Position numbers and translations under genes: made by a program. A stretch of 64,000 nt of DNA from Cheilinus undulatus (lineage: Eukaryota; Chordata; Actinopteri; Labriformes; Labridae): the NCBI RefSeq assembly GCF_018320785.1, contig NW_024571676.1, forward strand, positions 310,001-374,000, in the 5' to 3' direction. The notes beneath the pieces were generated by a model. That model worked only from the letters and a program-made list of their open reading frames with translations. It did no database searches and was not told where the DNA came from. Positions 13,701 through 25,000 of the stretch are shown here, in pieces. Each line of letters opens with the position of its first letter. Position 1 is the first letter of the stretch.

Positions 13701-16700
13701 ACTGGTAGAGAACTGACATTTTTTCTGACATCAGACAACATTTCTATACCAGGGATCTGTCTGCTTCTCGTCTCTCTCCACTTGGTTCAACCTTTTTTCT
13801 TCCACCACACTGGGCACAAAATTTCTATGACGTAATGATATCTACTCCAAATTGCTCTGCAGAGCACATACTGATTCTGGACAGAGTGAGGTTTAAAGGT
13901 AAATCATAGTCAAATCTTAATGTGAAAATGAATCATGTAAAGTTGATTTGGCTCTGCTTTCTGAGAATAATAAACTACATGGAGATGCAGGTAGATGAAG
14001 CCACATATGCAAAGATCATGGATGGATACTGTATTCCTGATATTAATCTTACCTGCCATATTCGAGCAGAGTGGAGTGAACTCTGGACTCCTCATCCAGC
14101 AGCTCTCCTGCGTCTCTCTGCCTCCTGTACCTCCTCTGAGGTTTGTACACGTCCTGCAAAAGAAAAGGACAAACAGAAAATACATCATGGTTGTTACTGT
14201 TTCTGCATTACTAGTAATATCAATAATATGATGAGGCTTTTGGAAAAAGTAAAACAGGTATCATAGTGATGCAGTAAATGAACTCACCAACACATCGAGG
14301 ACAGCCTTCTTAGCCTTGTCTTTCCTCTGATTAAACTCTTCATCCTACACCACAGAGATTCATACAACATGATGAGACAGGATCTTTATTCTAAAGAAAA
14401 ATTGTGGTTTATATCCTGATGTTTTGTTTCTAAAATGAAAAGTGACAGTAGGCGCAATCTCTTTGGGCTGTGGGCAAAAAGAGACATTAGAGCAGGGGTG
14501 TGCAAGCTTTTAACTAAAGGAAAAATATAACAAATATCTGGATGACTGGGGCTTTGGTGCATTTAAGAATGTAAAATAAATCCAATGTAGTTTAAAATGT
14601 GCTTAGTGATTTAATATGCTCAAAGGAAAAATGGCCTACAGCTTTCCATCAGTAGCTGACAAGGCAAACAGCCAATGATTGTTCAGGATTTTGGGGTTTA
14701 CACTGGCTCCACCACTGGTCAGGATGAGGACAACTCTCCCCACAAAAGAGAGGGGAGTCGCAGACAGCTTACTCCACATTCAGACACATAACAAAGGCAA
14801 ACAGCTAGAAGCTGACAAACTTTACATGAGTGTTGGTCATGAAGATGATTTGATTTGAGCTTTAGAAGGAGCAGATAGAGTAGAAAATGAATGTCATTCA
14901 TGCTGTTTTTTTGCTGCAGTAATCCATTTTCTTCATTATCACTGTTTTGGTTGTCAATATGTTTACCAGTAATTTAGTCTTCTCAATTTAGTCATTAAAA
15001 GGCAGGTGACTGAATTCCTTTGTCAAAATGTTTGTTTGCATGATAAATACAGCAGCACCATCTAGTGTCCAAACTAAGAAGTACAATACGGTCAAACACA
15101 CACACTTCATGGTGTAATGTGGGCCTTTTTTTAAATGAGCCTTTTCTAAATTAAATTTAGAATTAGAATTAGAATTTTGACTATGGAAGGTAGTTTGGCT
15201 ACCCCTGCGTTTAAGGCTGCCTTTTAAGGGTGGTTTCACAATAGGCACCTAGGTCTGGATCCGAGAACACATGACCCCAAACTCTGGATCCATCTGGTCA
15301 GGGGGAGTACAAGCATACTCTGGCTGAGTGCCCTAGAAGAGGCAGGTCTGTATGTGAGTCATGTGTACACAACCAGGCTTGAGTACAGTGAGTAAAGTTG
15401 AAAGGCAAATTCAAAGTGTCCTGTCTCTTCTCTACACACTGTACGGGTCAATTTCATCCTCTGAGCTGCCAGGTAGATGTGGAAGAAGGGGATTGGTGTC
15501 TTAATGATGATAAAAATGTCCCTTAAAGGGATATTTCAGGATTTTTGAAGTTGGGTGGTATGAGGTGCTTGGCTATAGTAGTGACATTAGCCTCCAGTGA
15601 TTTCTGTGAAAGTTGATCCTGTGGTTATTATGAGCTCAGAGAAATCCGCAGCATAGTGGCTATAAATGGGAAGGCATAAAGGCATAAAATGCCCCAAAAA
15701 GATCTTCAAAAATTACTGCTGAGTTTTACCTCTGGAAGGCTGTGGGTCTTGTTGAACTGAGAGATAGAGTATGTTCTCACATAGTCGCCCATCTCCTCCC
15801 GAGTCTCTATGGCTCTTTTCACCAGCCACTGACAGAAAACAACATCAGCAGAAACAAGAAATAAATACACCAAAAGTCAAAAACTTCCTTAAACACTACA
15901 CCATTTATTTAACAGGGGTTTCACTGAGCTACATTTCCTGGAAAAAAAACTGCATATGACTCTTACACATAGAGGAAGCTCATGAAATCACACACAGTTA
16001 AGGAAAGGGGAATGAGCCCTTATTAGCTTTTTTTAAACATTTAAATATACAAGCAACAATAAAAAGTGTTTTGACTGTCATACTTCTAAATGCTGTATAA
16101 CTGAAAATACCATATCTGATTTGACCCGTTTTCGTGTGATTTTGGATGGCTTCTCTCACCTGTATGACTGGAAAAATGTGGATGAAATCTAACCCTTGGA
16201 TCTGATGTGGCTCCAGGCGATGAGGACATTTCATCTTTGGTAACACAGACACTATTTTCTCTGTCAAAGCTCTGCAGAAAGAAAAACTCATCACTAACTG
16301 ATCTGTTCTTCACTGTGTTTACTCCAATACCGTTGCTGCTGTTAAAACCAAGAAGAAGGATTATACACAACCATTTTTCACCAGTCCATGCTGCTCAAAA
16401 TCTTCTACAGTTGCAACAAAATATCTGCACCTGGCGGTCACTTCAGGTGCATGTTTATGACTGCTTAGTTCATAAGTGTGGGATGCCATTTAAATGCAAA
16501 GACAGGATTATTGTACAGAAATTGTGCATGGTGCATCCTAAACTGAAAGAGGATATTCTTCTGATTGCTGCAAATCCAAAGTGGATATAAACCCCTGTTA
16601 ATGCATTGTCAAAACGGGTTGTGAGAGCCTATTTGATGCTTCAGCTTAGATCAGGGGTGTCAAACTCAAGACCCGGAGGCCAAATCCGGCCGGTGTTACA

Positions 16701-18984
16701 GTTATACCTGGCCCACCAGATCATATCATATCTTTATTAGAACTGGCCCTCTAGTATGAGGTCTGCACATTTCCTCCAATATAAAAATGTAAACTTGATG
16801 ATTGTAAATTTCATTTTTAAGTCATAAGAATTAGGAAGAGTAAAGCATTGAAATAATTTGATAAAAAGTCAGGAATGTGGGAAAATAAATTTGTATTTTC
16901 ACTTCATATTTCAAATTGTGCATCTCACAATTATGACTTCAAGTTATGGATTTGACATTTTCAAATCATAAATTTGACTTTTAATCTCATATTTTGACTA
17001 TTTAGATTCACAATTTCAGTTTTTAAGACATATTTTGACTTTTTTTATTTAAAATGTAAAAATTTTATCTCATATCTTGAACTTTGAAACTCAACTGATT
17101 TTTTTCCTCATAACTTGACATTTAAAATGGATCATTTAGAGTTTTAGCTTATATTTTGACCTTTAAAACTCTTGATTTTGAACTTTATTTCATATTTTCA
17201 CCTTTATAACTCATTTGGCTATTTTGTCTTATTTATCATATTTAGAGCTTTTCAATTCCTAACTTTGACTTTTAATCCCAAATACTGACCTTTAAGATTC
17301 AGAATTCTACATTTCTATCTTTTCTTTTCACCTTTTAAATTCATGATTTTTGATATTATCTCATATTTTAAATTTTGAGCTCAGAATTTTGAATTTTATT
17401 CAGTATTTTAACTGTTAAAAGTCACATTTTTTTATTTTTTACTTCTTTTAGTCTCAAAATCATTTATCATTAAGTTTTTTTCCTGTAATTTGTTACTGGT
17501 GAAGATGAGGTTGACAATTTATGGGAAATTTTGACCCTGTTAGGTCCTCAGGTTAGACCCAAATTCACAATTCAGTCCCTGCTGTGATTGAGTCTGACAT
17601 CCCTGGCTTACATCATTGGTTACGTCTTAATGTACAATCTAAGAGGGGCTACATTTTTGGATTGTTTACCAAATACTTCATAACATTCTTTCTAAATGAT
17701 CAATTCTGACATTGGATGGTTTACAATATCATAATGGTCAATCATCTACTAAAAACAGACTCACATTTTTTGACCAATGGTTGAGTTCTCTTGGAAAAGA
17801 AGATCCACATCGATGTCAAAGTTACACGTAGTGATGCACCAGGTCATACCACCGACCACCTGCAAGAAAGAAAGCCCGCTGAGATGGTGATGATGTGTAG
17901 AATAGCTGCTTTTGTAAGATATAAACGCAGTGAGTGTGAGTTGTTCTAGAATCATTGTACATTATTTACAGAGTCCATTAAACATGTCTTATCTTAAGGT
18001 GAACAGTGCAGACTAGTCCTGGTTCTTTGTACCTTATCAAAGGGCGACAGTCCTTTAATGCGGGCCCTGAAGTATCCAGCAGCCAGCAGGAGCTCCAGGA
18101 TCTCAGCCAGCTTGATGCTCTGCTCCTCATCCTCACGGGTTTCCACCTGGGATCCAAACACATCACCTTATCAATAACTACCTTCATCATTACCATCATC
18201 AGCCTCATCTTCTTCATCTTTGTGTGCCATGAATGATAACTTAAGAAGCCCTAGCTGAGATTTCTAGGTTCCAAAAGGTTGTTTGGCTCCAACTGTTAGG
18301 TTAGGCTACTTTAATCAGGTGGTCGCTTGTAACGTGTTAGGGCTTAAAGTGTGACCGTGTTAGCTGGTGGTTTTCAGCTGTGTGGACAGATGTTGAATAC
18401 AGGACTGTCATAACGACTCTTTTTATTTGTTATTATAACATTTGTACATCACACACAGTGTGCCTTTATGGAAAACTAAACAAAGAATAAATTACTTTAC
18501 GTTTACTAATAATAATTTACTTACGTTTAAACTACGACAACTGCCGAATTCGGCTCAAAGACACTAGTTAACACGGTCACATTCTGACCCGGAACACCTG
18601 CTACCATGTAGCTGCAACGTTTTATAGATGGCTATCGATGTTTTTGCCATTATTTTTACTAGATAATGTTCCTTAACTCAATGAGAACACGATAAAATGT
18701 TTAAACTACTTCAACATGCCAGATTAACCGTTAAAAAAGTGTTTTTATCCGTTAGCTAACGTCAATACTCCTGTTATACGTTGACAGTGTCAGTTTAGTG
18801 CAGGTTTATTTAAAAAAACAAAAACAATGTCTTGTTGTTAAATGTTAAAAATTAAAAGTATGATCTCTTCGCCTTTTTTTTTTTTTTTTTTTTTTACCTG
18901 GATGAGGTTTCCGTCTTGGTCATATTGTGCTCCTATTTTTGAGCCAGCTCTCACCCTGTGGAAAACAGACGAAGCAGCCGCCAT
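1719..18984 (-). CDS. ccdc93: CCDC93, coiled-coil domain protein 93 (3' end beyond the window)
   Basis: Subunit of the CCC (COMMD-CCDC22-CCDC93) part of the Commander complex, which recycles membrane cargo from endosomes. I placed 19 coding exons in gene order (plus coordinates): 18898-18984, 18033-18146, 17765-17859, 16160-16271, 15730-15828, 14288-14344, 14053-14153, 9162-9198, 8749-8841, 8111-8161, 7943-8029, 6884-7000, 6599-6661, 6224-6297, 3752-3833, 2455-2529, 2270-2341, 1895-2003, 1719-1801. All phases agree and give 536 residues; human is about 630, so roughly 95 C-terminal residues lie to the left. Residues ~30-150 match the N-terminal CH-like domain ([28 protein letters not shown]); from ~310 on it is charged coiled coil ([39 protein letters not shown]). 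The first 29 residues differ from human. The start is the first ATG of exon 1, in the context CAATATGGCGGC. All introns appear GT-AG except 1802-1894, which is GC-AG. Confidence 0.95.
1802..1894 (-). other. GC-AG intron in CCDC93
   Basis: A 93-bp intron between the exons ending ...FIELYSQ and starting SATHKETKQ. The donor reads CCAGG|GCAAGT and the acceptor TTTTTAG|TTTCTGC. The reading frame works only with the GC donor: G+TT gives Val before SATHKE, matching the Ile of human. Using the nearest downstream GT shifts the frame. The AGGCAAGT-like donor fits the usual pattern of GC introns. Confidence 0.85.
4782..5672. mobile_element. Long fold-back (inverted repeat) element in a CCDC93 intron
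   Basis: Two arms of about 320 bp (4782-5104 and 5353-5672) are near-perfect reverse complements. The outer ends read CCCAGATAGCAAAAAGT and ACTTTTTGCTCTGGG. The arms hold repeated ATGTTGATC/TTCAACGTT-like motifs. The loop of about 250 bp includes a Pol III B-box-like GGTTCAAATCC at 5246-5256 followed by CCTTGAGCAAGGCACC, common in fish SINE-like repeats. No coding capacity is seen. It is probably a non-autonomous DNA transposon; I could not assign the superfamily or a clear target duplication. Confidence 0.75.
8429..8523. repeat. (TATG)n tetranucleotide microsatellite
   Basis: About 95 bp of TATG repeats interspersed with TACG variants, in a CCDC93 intron. Open frames read through it on both strands only because the repeat lacks stops. 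Confidence 0.95.
10711..12694. repeat. Dispersed repeat, copy 1, split by an insertion at ~11046-12483
   Basis: Segments 10711-11045 and 12484-12694 together match, in opposite orientation, the uninterrupted 0.54-kb copy at 40607-41145. Shared landmarks are AAGTGGCAACCTC, GCAATACAGCGAGTGTCCACT, GAGCGCTC-like tracts, the CTAGCTAGCTAGCTGACAGG palindrome-rich core and TTGTCCAATTCTTTCTACAG. This copy lies inside the hAT transposon 10009-13657 and is itself interrupted. The family is unknown to me. Confidence 0.75.
11995..12483 (-). pseudogene. hAT transposase C-terminal fragment (frameshifted)
   Basis: The minus strand encodes FWIEVKNH followed by [13 protein letters not shown] and KLRNRM, the hAT C-terminal dimerisation region. 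One frameshift near 12130 moves the reading to another frame, which continues [17 protein letters not shown]. It belongs to the ~1.4-kb segment that splits the repeat copy around it, so it is a third insertion layer and not the tail of the outer hAT element. I see no clean target duplication. Confidence 0.75.
14493..15207. mobile_element. Probable non-autonomous hAT element in a CCDC93 intron
   Basis: The left end CAGGGGTGTGCAAGC and right end GGCTACCCCTG form short imperfect terminal inverted repeats of hAT type. The flanking 8-mers CATTAGAG and CGTTTAAG match at only 5 of 8 positions, so the duplication is decayed or the boundaries are slightly off. No coding sequence was seen inside. Confidence 0.45.
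15522..15690. repeat. Fragment of a TTAA-type repeat
   Basis: It begins TTAAAGGGATATTTCAGG, a terminal sequence common to TTAA-targeting DNA elements in fish. Similar starts occur at 54770 and 58258. Only one end is visible here. Confidence 0.4.
16652..17605. mobile_element. Non-autonomous hAT element, copy 1
   Basis: The left end CAGGGGTGTCAAACTC and right end GTCTGACATCCCTG are flanked by GCTTAGAT (16644-16651) and GCTTACAT (17606-17613), an 8-bp duplication with one mismatch. The interior is a degenerate array of roughly 25-35-bp units built on (C)ATATTTTGACTTTTAAA. There is no transposase. It lies in a CCDC93 intron and is related to the copy at 23763-24483. Confidence 0.85.
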
Positions 18985-19080
18985 ATTGAATTACACTGTT
19001 GATGAAGAAGCCGTGTCACATGACGAAAGTAATGTGTCATGTGACAGGCTAATACTATTATTTAAGTTTTTCATGTGACA
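18985..19080 (-). promoter_or_regulatory. CCDC93 proximal promoter with three TCAYRTGA motifs
   Basis: Within 100 bp upstream of the CCDC93 start lie TCACATGA (19016-19023), TCATGTGA (19037-19044) and TCATGTGA (19071-19078), E-boxes with the flanks preferred by MiT/TFE factors (M-box or CLEAR-like). The start codon lies in CAATATGGCGGC, close to the YY1/TISU consensus, which suggests a short 5' UTR. Factor identity is inference. Confidence 0.45.
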
Positions 19081-19149
19081 TATTCATTTTTTTCTGTCCC
19101 TTTTCCTTGTTTATGAATGGTTAAAATACAGCAATAATAGCAGCAGATG

Positions 19150-19180
<31 letters not shown>

Positions 19181-19730
19181 TAGAAAAGCACTCAGAGAGT
19201 GCAGACCTCCACCATTAGCCCTATCTCCCAATAGTGAAGGATCCTTTAAAAACATTCCTGGATCCAGACGGTGATCCGGATCACTCCCAAAATCTAATTC
19301 GCTGATTAATTTTTTCCCTATGGGGTGGAGACACAGTGATGCAAAGCACTGGCTTTGCTATGTGGACTGTCATGGCAGAAGCACCCATGGTCTCACTAGA
19401 CGACTGAAAGTCATGGCAGAGGGTGAATATTCCTCTATTCCTCCCAGCATTGTGAGTATTCTCGCTACAATTCGCTATCTTTCTCTCGACTCGACTCCTT
19501 TTAGCCCTATCTCCCAATAGTACAGACTCCTTTAAAAAATTTCTGGATCCAGACGGTGGTCCGGATCAGTTCCAAAATCTAATCAGTTCTTCCTTATGCC
19601 GTTTCTGACATTTCCTGAAAATTTCATGAAAATCTGTCTATGACTTTTTGAGTTAAATTGCTAACAAACAAACAAACAAACAAACGAACAAACGAACAAA
19701 CCCACCTGATCACATAACCTCCTTGGCAGA

Positions 19731-19787
<57 letters not shown>
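19181..19787. repeat. RTE-like LINE 3' end, with (AAT)n tail
   Basis: It contains AGCCCTATCTCCCAATAG twice (near 19217 and 19503), GGATCCAGACGGTG, TTTCATGAAAATCTGTCTATG, an (AACA)n stretch, and ends in (AAT)n at ~19733-19787. Related copies are at 34604-34850 (reverse) and 49814-50285. The composition and simple-repeat tail resemble fish RTE/Expander 3' ends; the family name is from memory. Confidence 0.6.
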
Positions 19788-21960
19788 TTTCTGTCTAATC
19801 AAAAAATCAACCTTTATCATAGCTCATATTTAAACGGGAAAAAATATGTAATCTAATTTTATAGGTTACAAAGAAGAACAACAAAAAATTAAAGAAAAAA
19901 AAAACCCAGAACAATTTTTGGATTGCCTAAACTCCCATAAAATATATGAAAATCTGAGTAAAAACTAGGGTCATTAGTCCACGGTGCACCCGCACTGGGC
20001 AGTCTGTTCTGTTAGCCAAGTAATTTAACCCTCAAAGTCCTTTTTTGTCTTAATTTGCTAGTGTGAGTGTGACAAAGGCTACTGTGCTCAAGCATGGTAT
20101 AGTCCTTAACCATAGAAGATAGGCTTTGGCACTTATGTGCACAACATGGATATGGCATACAGTCTAATCAGTGCAAACTGACAATCTGACTTGCATCAAG
20201 AGAATGCAAGATATAGGCCAACTCTTTGTCCAGAAGTGACAGAGCTATATCTAACAAAAATGACTCAAAATTAACCACAAAGTTGATTAAGTTGCCAGAA
20301 TGATCCCTGAGTTGTTCTTTATTGTGGCGACTCTTAGACTGCACTTCTTGTAAACTGAAGCCATGCATGTGTCATACAATGATGTGATGATGTGACAGGT
20401 AATCGTGCTTATGTGTGGCTGGACCCTGGGTAAACTGAGTGCAGCCTCAGTACAGTATGGGGCCACTGATTTTTGCTGTAGGTTTTGTCCCTGTCCACTG
20501 CTTTTTTTTCTAGGTACAAGCAGCATTCATAAATATTTTCATTTTATTCACCCCATTAACATGTGCAAATTTTGTCTGTTTCTTAGGGACTTGACTTTTT
20601 TGGCTTGTCATCTTGAGATCAAAATACAGACTTTCAGACATTCATTTTTCAAGAGCTTGAAAAAGCACTTGAAAACTCTGCATATTAATCCCAGACAACA
20701 AGATAATTATTGCTAAATAAATACCTAAATTTAGTCATTTTAATGGGGAAACTGAAGAAAATAAGATGTATGAGTGTATGTCTTGTGGCTTCTGTATGTG
20801 TCCTAACTTTACAACCTTTGTTTTCTTGGAAAAAATGAAATACATACCAACCAATTTTCATATTGAATATTTCCTAAATAAGCAACAAAGAGAGGTGTAA
20901 TAAAAGGAAACACAAATCATTCAATGCACCATTGGATCCACAGTTTGTTAATGAAAGATAGCCCCAGACAGAAAATCAAACCTGCGGCTTCATGCTCTGC
21001 CACCAGAGAGAGCACTAAGATCATCTTTAAACCACTGGCATCAGATAATCAGTAGAAAGATGTGCAGAAAACCCATTGTCAGATGAAGAAAAGTACAATA
21101 AAGCATCTGAGATATGCAATATTCCTTCTTTTTTTCTTTTTCTTTCTTTCTTTTTTTTTTTTTTTTTTTACAAATTGTAAATTTACAATTAATTTTGTAG
21201 GTGTTAAACAGTAATAATAATGCTGGTTTTCCACAAAAAGGTCATTTTACCATACGAGAGGGAGGAAGAAACTAGAAAACATTCACAGTTTCAAGAATGA
21301 GAACTTTTTTTCCTGTAAAAATGATGACAGCCAATTAAATGATTACCAAAGACTGGATGTTATCTTAGAATTCTATAAGAAAGGAATCAGAACATCATAT
21401 TTTTAAAAAAGAAAAACCCTGCAAAATATGAATTTTCCATCTCTGTTCAGGTTGAAATTCTAGTCTTCTAATTGTGGACCACCACCATTGTGCCTTTAGT
21501 GTTTAAACTGTTCAAAGTAGAATAGAAGGGAAAAAGCAAGATACTTCTCATCTGTGAGGCGTCTAAATTGGGGCCTGGAAGGTCAGCTTGTTTTTGAAAT
21601 TTGTATAATGTTTTATTGAATCAGAATAATTTTTCAACACATGAATTGTTTTGTTTATTGTGCAATAAAATGTTTTGTAGTTGACCACCAGAGCTACTCT
21701 GCTATAATGAGCAGTTCACTACTGCTGCATTTTTTAAAAGAAATGTGTTTCAGTATACCTCTGAGAGCAAATTAACATCTGTCATCAGTATTATGTTTTC
21801 CTCACCGACCTTATTCGACAATCCACTTTCTGTGGGTGAACCCTCCTTCTCAGTAGGTGGCGGTAGAGCTCATTGATTCTCATTTCAACCATCAAGTGAA
21901 GCATGAGACGAGAAAGAATACAGTTGTTTTGCGACGGCTCTGATCGCGTTGCGGCAACAC
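19788..21960. other. Intergenic stretch upstream of UTP14A
   Basis: No gene recognised. It has a T-rich (CTTT)n tract at ~21124-21170 and short tRNA-unlike AT-rich sequence. The last ~100 bp before UTP14A become richer in CpG. Confidence 0.5.
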
Positions 21961-22046
21961 TGTAGTTTACGTCAGTGGCTCAGTTTGCGGCACACGTGTG
22001 TACAGTGGGGTATTTTCTTTTGGTGGTGTTTTTATGTCCGTTCATC
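21960..22046 (+). promoter_or_regulatory. UTP14A proximal promoter / 5' UTR with E-box
   Basis: A CpG-containing stretch with TTTACGTCAG at ~21967 and a palindromic E-box CACGTG at 21993-21998, about 50 bp before the start codon. MYC-type factors bind CACGTG in many ribosome-biogenesis genes; the link here is inference. Confidence 0.4.
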
Positions 22047-25000
22047 ATGACTAAAGTGACTTTAAAGAAGAAAATGAGTAGAAAGAAAGCGAAGAGAGCC
22101 GAGGAGACTGAAGACAGCAGAGAGAAGAAGACGGAGGTGGTTTATGATGACGAAGATGATGAGGAGGATTTAAATGAAAATATAACCAGTGAGGAAGAGG
22201 AGGACGGTGAGGATCTGCTTTACTTAACAGCGGGCTTTTTGCATACACCGCATTGCACTGGTGATATGTGGTTTGAATAGAAGATAAATGCAGGCAGTGT
22301 GTGCCCATGAACAGCTGTGTTTAATGTAACCGAGCATTTCAGTCTGATCACATTTGAACCTCTACCTCACTGCTAAGCACATTTACATTTGGCTGTGCAT
22401 GTGAGGACCAATCAACTATTTACTTTTAATACTTAAGGTTTTCCTTGTTACTTACATAAACATTGTCAAAACGTTAAAGCTAATATTAAACTGAACGTCC
22501 TTAAGTATTCATTTATTATTTTCTTTAACTGTGGGAACTTATTTCTTGTGTAGCCTGTTTATTCTTCTGTTACTTTATGTTCTTAAAAATGGCAGCAGTA
22601 GCAAACACCAATTCTCCTGTTTGGGATCATTAAAAACACAAAGCTACCAGTCTGTATCTACCGCCCTCCTTCTACCTGCCCACCTACCTATCCACCCACC
22701 TTATCCACAGGAAGTATGAAAAATGAACTCGCTCAGTGGATCATTTTCAACTATTGGAGTGTTATCTTCATACTAACACTGTAAGGCAGGGCTTTAGTTT
22801 AGTTTGGCATAAAGGCTGGAAAGATATTACATGACACACAGTATGTATAATCATTTTAGAGCTCCAATCAATCAAATTAGTTTAGATTTTGCCGTCTGTA
22901 ATAATCTCTTTAACTGACTTAAGGATACACGCATTGATGGTCTTTGCAGGTGTAAATGTTTTTTACTTTTTGCCTAAAATCTATGCCACTTGTAATGCTG
23001 TAGCCTTCTATTGTTCTGTACTAGTCTGATAAAGGATTCAAAAAAGTTGTTGTAAAAAGCCTTCTCAAGTTGTATTCCTTAAAAATTGTGCTGAAATTTG
23101 GGCATTGAGATGTAAACAAGGATAACTGCAACACTGTGAAGTGGGGCAAACAAATTGGGAAATAAATGTGACAGATGACCATACAAATGTAATTAAACTT
23201 GCATCTTTTTGACAAGAAAAACTTTAGTGGATCATCTTTAAGCATAAGTAGTCTACCTATAGAGCCTGGCTCTAAGGTGTAAATATTTGTGGAAATAGAA
23301 ATAGAAAGACTGCTAAAATAAAGATGCCGTGTTTGGTTGGAACACATTTGATTTTAAACATGAATTACATTCTGATTAAAACACGCATACAGCAACATGA
23401 AATAATACCAGAGGATCTTGGCAAAGCATATCATAGTAAGCTCATAGGGCCCTAAGAAAACCATATTATTTTTTTCCATCTTATTTTTCTTTTAATTCCT
23501 TTTTTTAACCTTTAAACTTATTATAACATCAGAGAAAGTGTCCTACTTAAAATATAAATAAAATATTCACTAATTAAATAGAAATAACCTTAAATGTATT
23601 TAAATTTATTGATGGGCATTTATTGGCCCGTGAGCTGTAGTTTGGAAAACCTTGATATAAACTAATGATACTTAGGAAAATATTTCCAACATTATAAGAC
23701 ATTGATTAAAAATTGTAGCTATATATAGCTATAATCCCATGCTGTAAAATGTAGCCTTAGAGCACAGGTGTCAAACTCAAGGCCCGAGGGCCAAATCCGG
23801 CCTGCAAGATCATAAGATCTTTCTATTATAACTGGCCCACCAGTCTGAGGTCTGCAGATTTCCTCCAGTAAATGTTTAAACTTAACCTTGATGACTTAAA
23901 ATATCCTTGTTAAATTATAAAAATCTGGAAAAAGTAAAGAGTAAAAACCATTTGATAAAAAGTCAGGAAGGTGGGAAAAGAAATTAATGTTGTTCTTTCA
24001 TATTTTCTGTTTTGCATCTCACAATTCTGGCTTAAACTTATGATCTTGACTTTTTCATGTTTTGACTTTCAAGATTCACAATTCAGGATTCTAATTCATA
24101 TTTTTACCTGTTAAACTTGTGATTTTAACTTTATATCTCATTCATCTGCCTTTTAAAACATTATTTTGGCTTTAAATTTCATGTTTTGACCTTTTGAACT
24201 AATAAGTTTGACTTTTTATCTCAGGCTTTGAGCCTTTAAACTTATCATTTTTACTTTTTTTTCATCTCTGAATGATTTATTATCAGTGTTGTTTATATTT
24301 TTTCGTATTTTGCTAATGGTGAAAATGAGGTTGACAGTTTATGTTTAAATGTTGACCTTGTTAGGCTCTTAGGTAAGGCCTAAATTCAGAATCCGTGATT
24401 GACTTTGACAATCTTGGCCTAAAAAGTCCGGCCGTCAGGACATCTCATTGCAGCAAATCTGGCCCTGGAGTTTGACACCCCTGCCTTAGAGCCTTCAGAC
24501 TCGTGTTGGACTCAAGATTTTACAAAGACCCCTTACTTACCAGACAGCATAAAGCCAGTCCAGAAGTCACAGCGCAGTCTGCGGTTTTCATGATGGAGCT
24601 GTTGGCGTCTGTTGCATGTGTTTGATAATAACACCAGCGTCATATCCAGGCTCAGAGCGATATATTCAGAGTTAAAGATGCAACAATGACACAGACTTGA
24701 TTGAGTGACACTTAATTTTCACACTTGAGTTTAACTCCAACTCTCTTTCAACTAATGGTACATTTAAGGGATTTTACTCCTTCCAGAGTAATATTAACTC
24801 TGAACTCACTGGAATTTGACAGACACCATAAATGTAACTCCTCTGAATTTGCTGTGTACCTACCTTAGTTTGCAGTCTGTTCTGCTTTGTCAGGCCCTTG
24901 TATGTTAAAATATCACTAAACTGCTTGCTCCATGCTGTAAAATTATATCAAATTCCACATCACCAATATTTCTTGTGTACTCAGGCTTGGTATCAGCACT

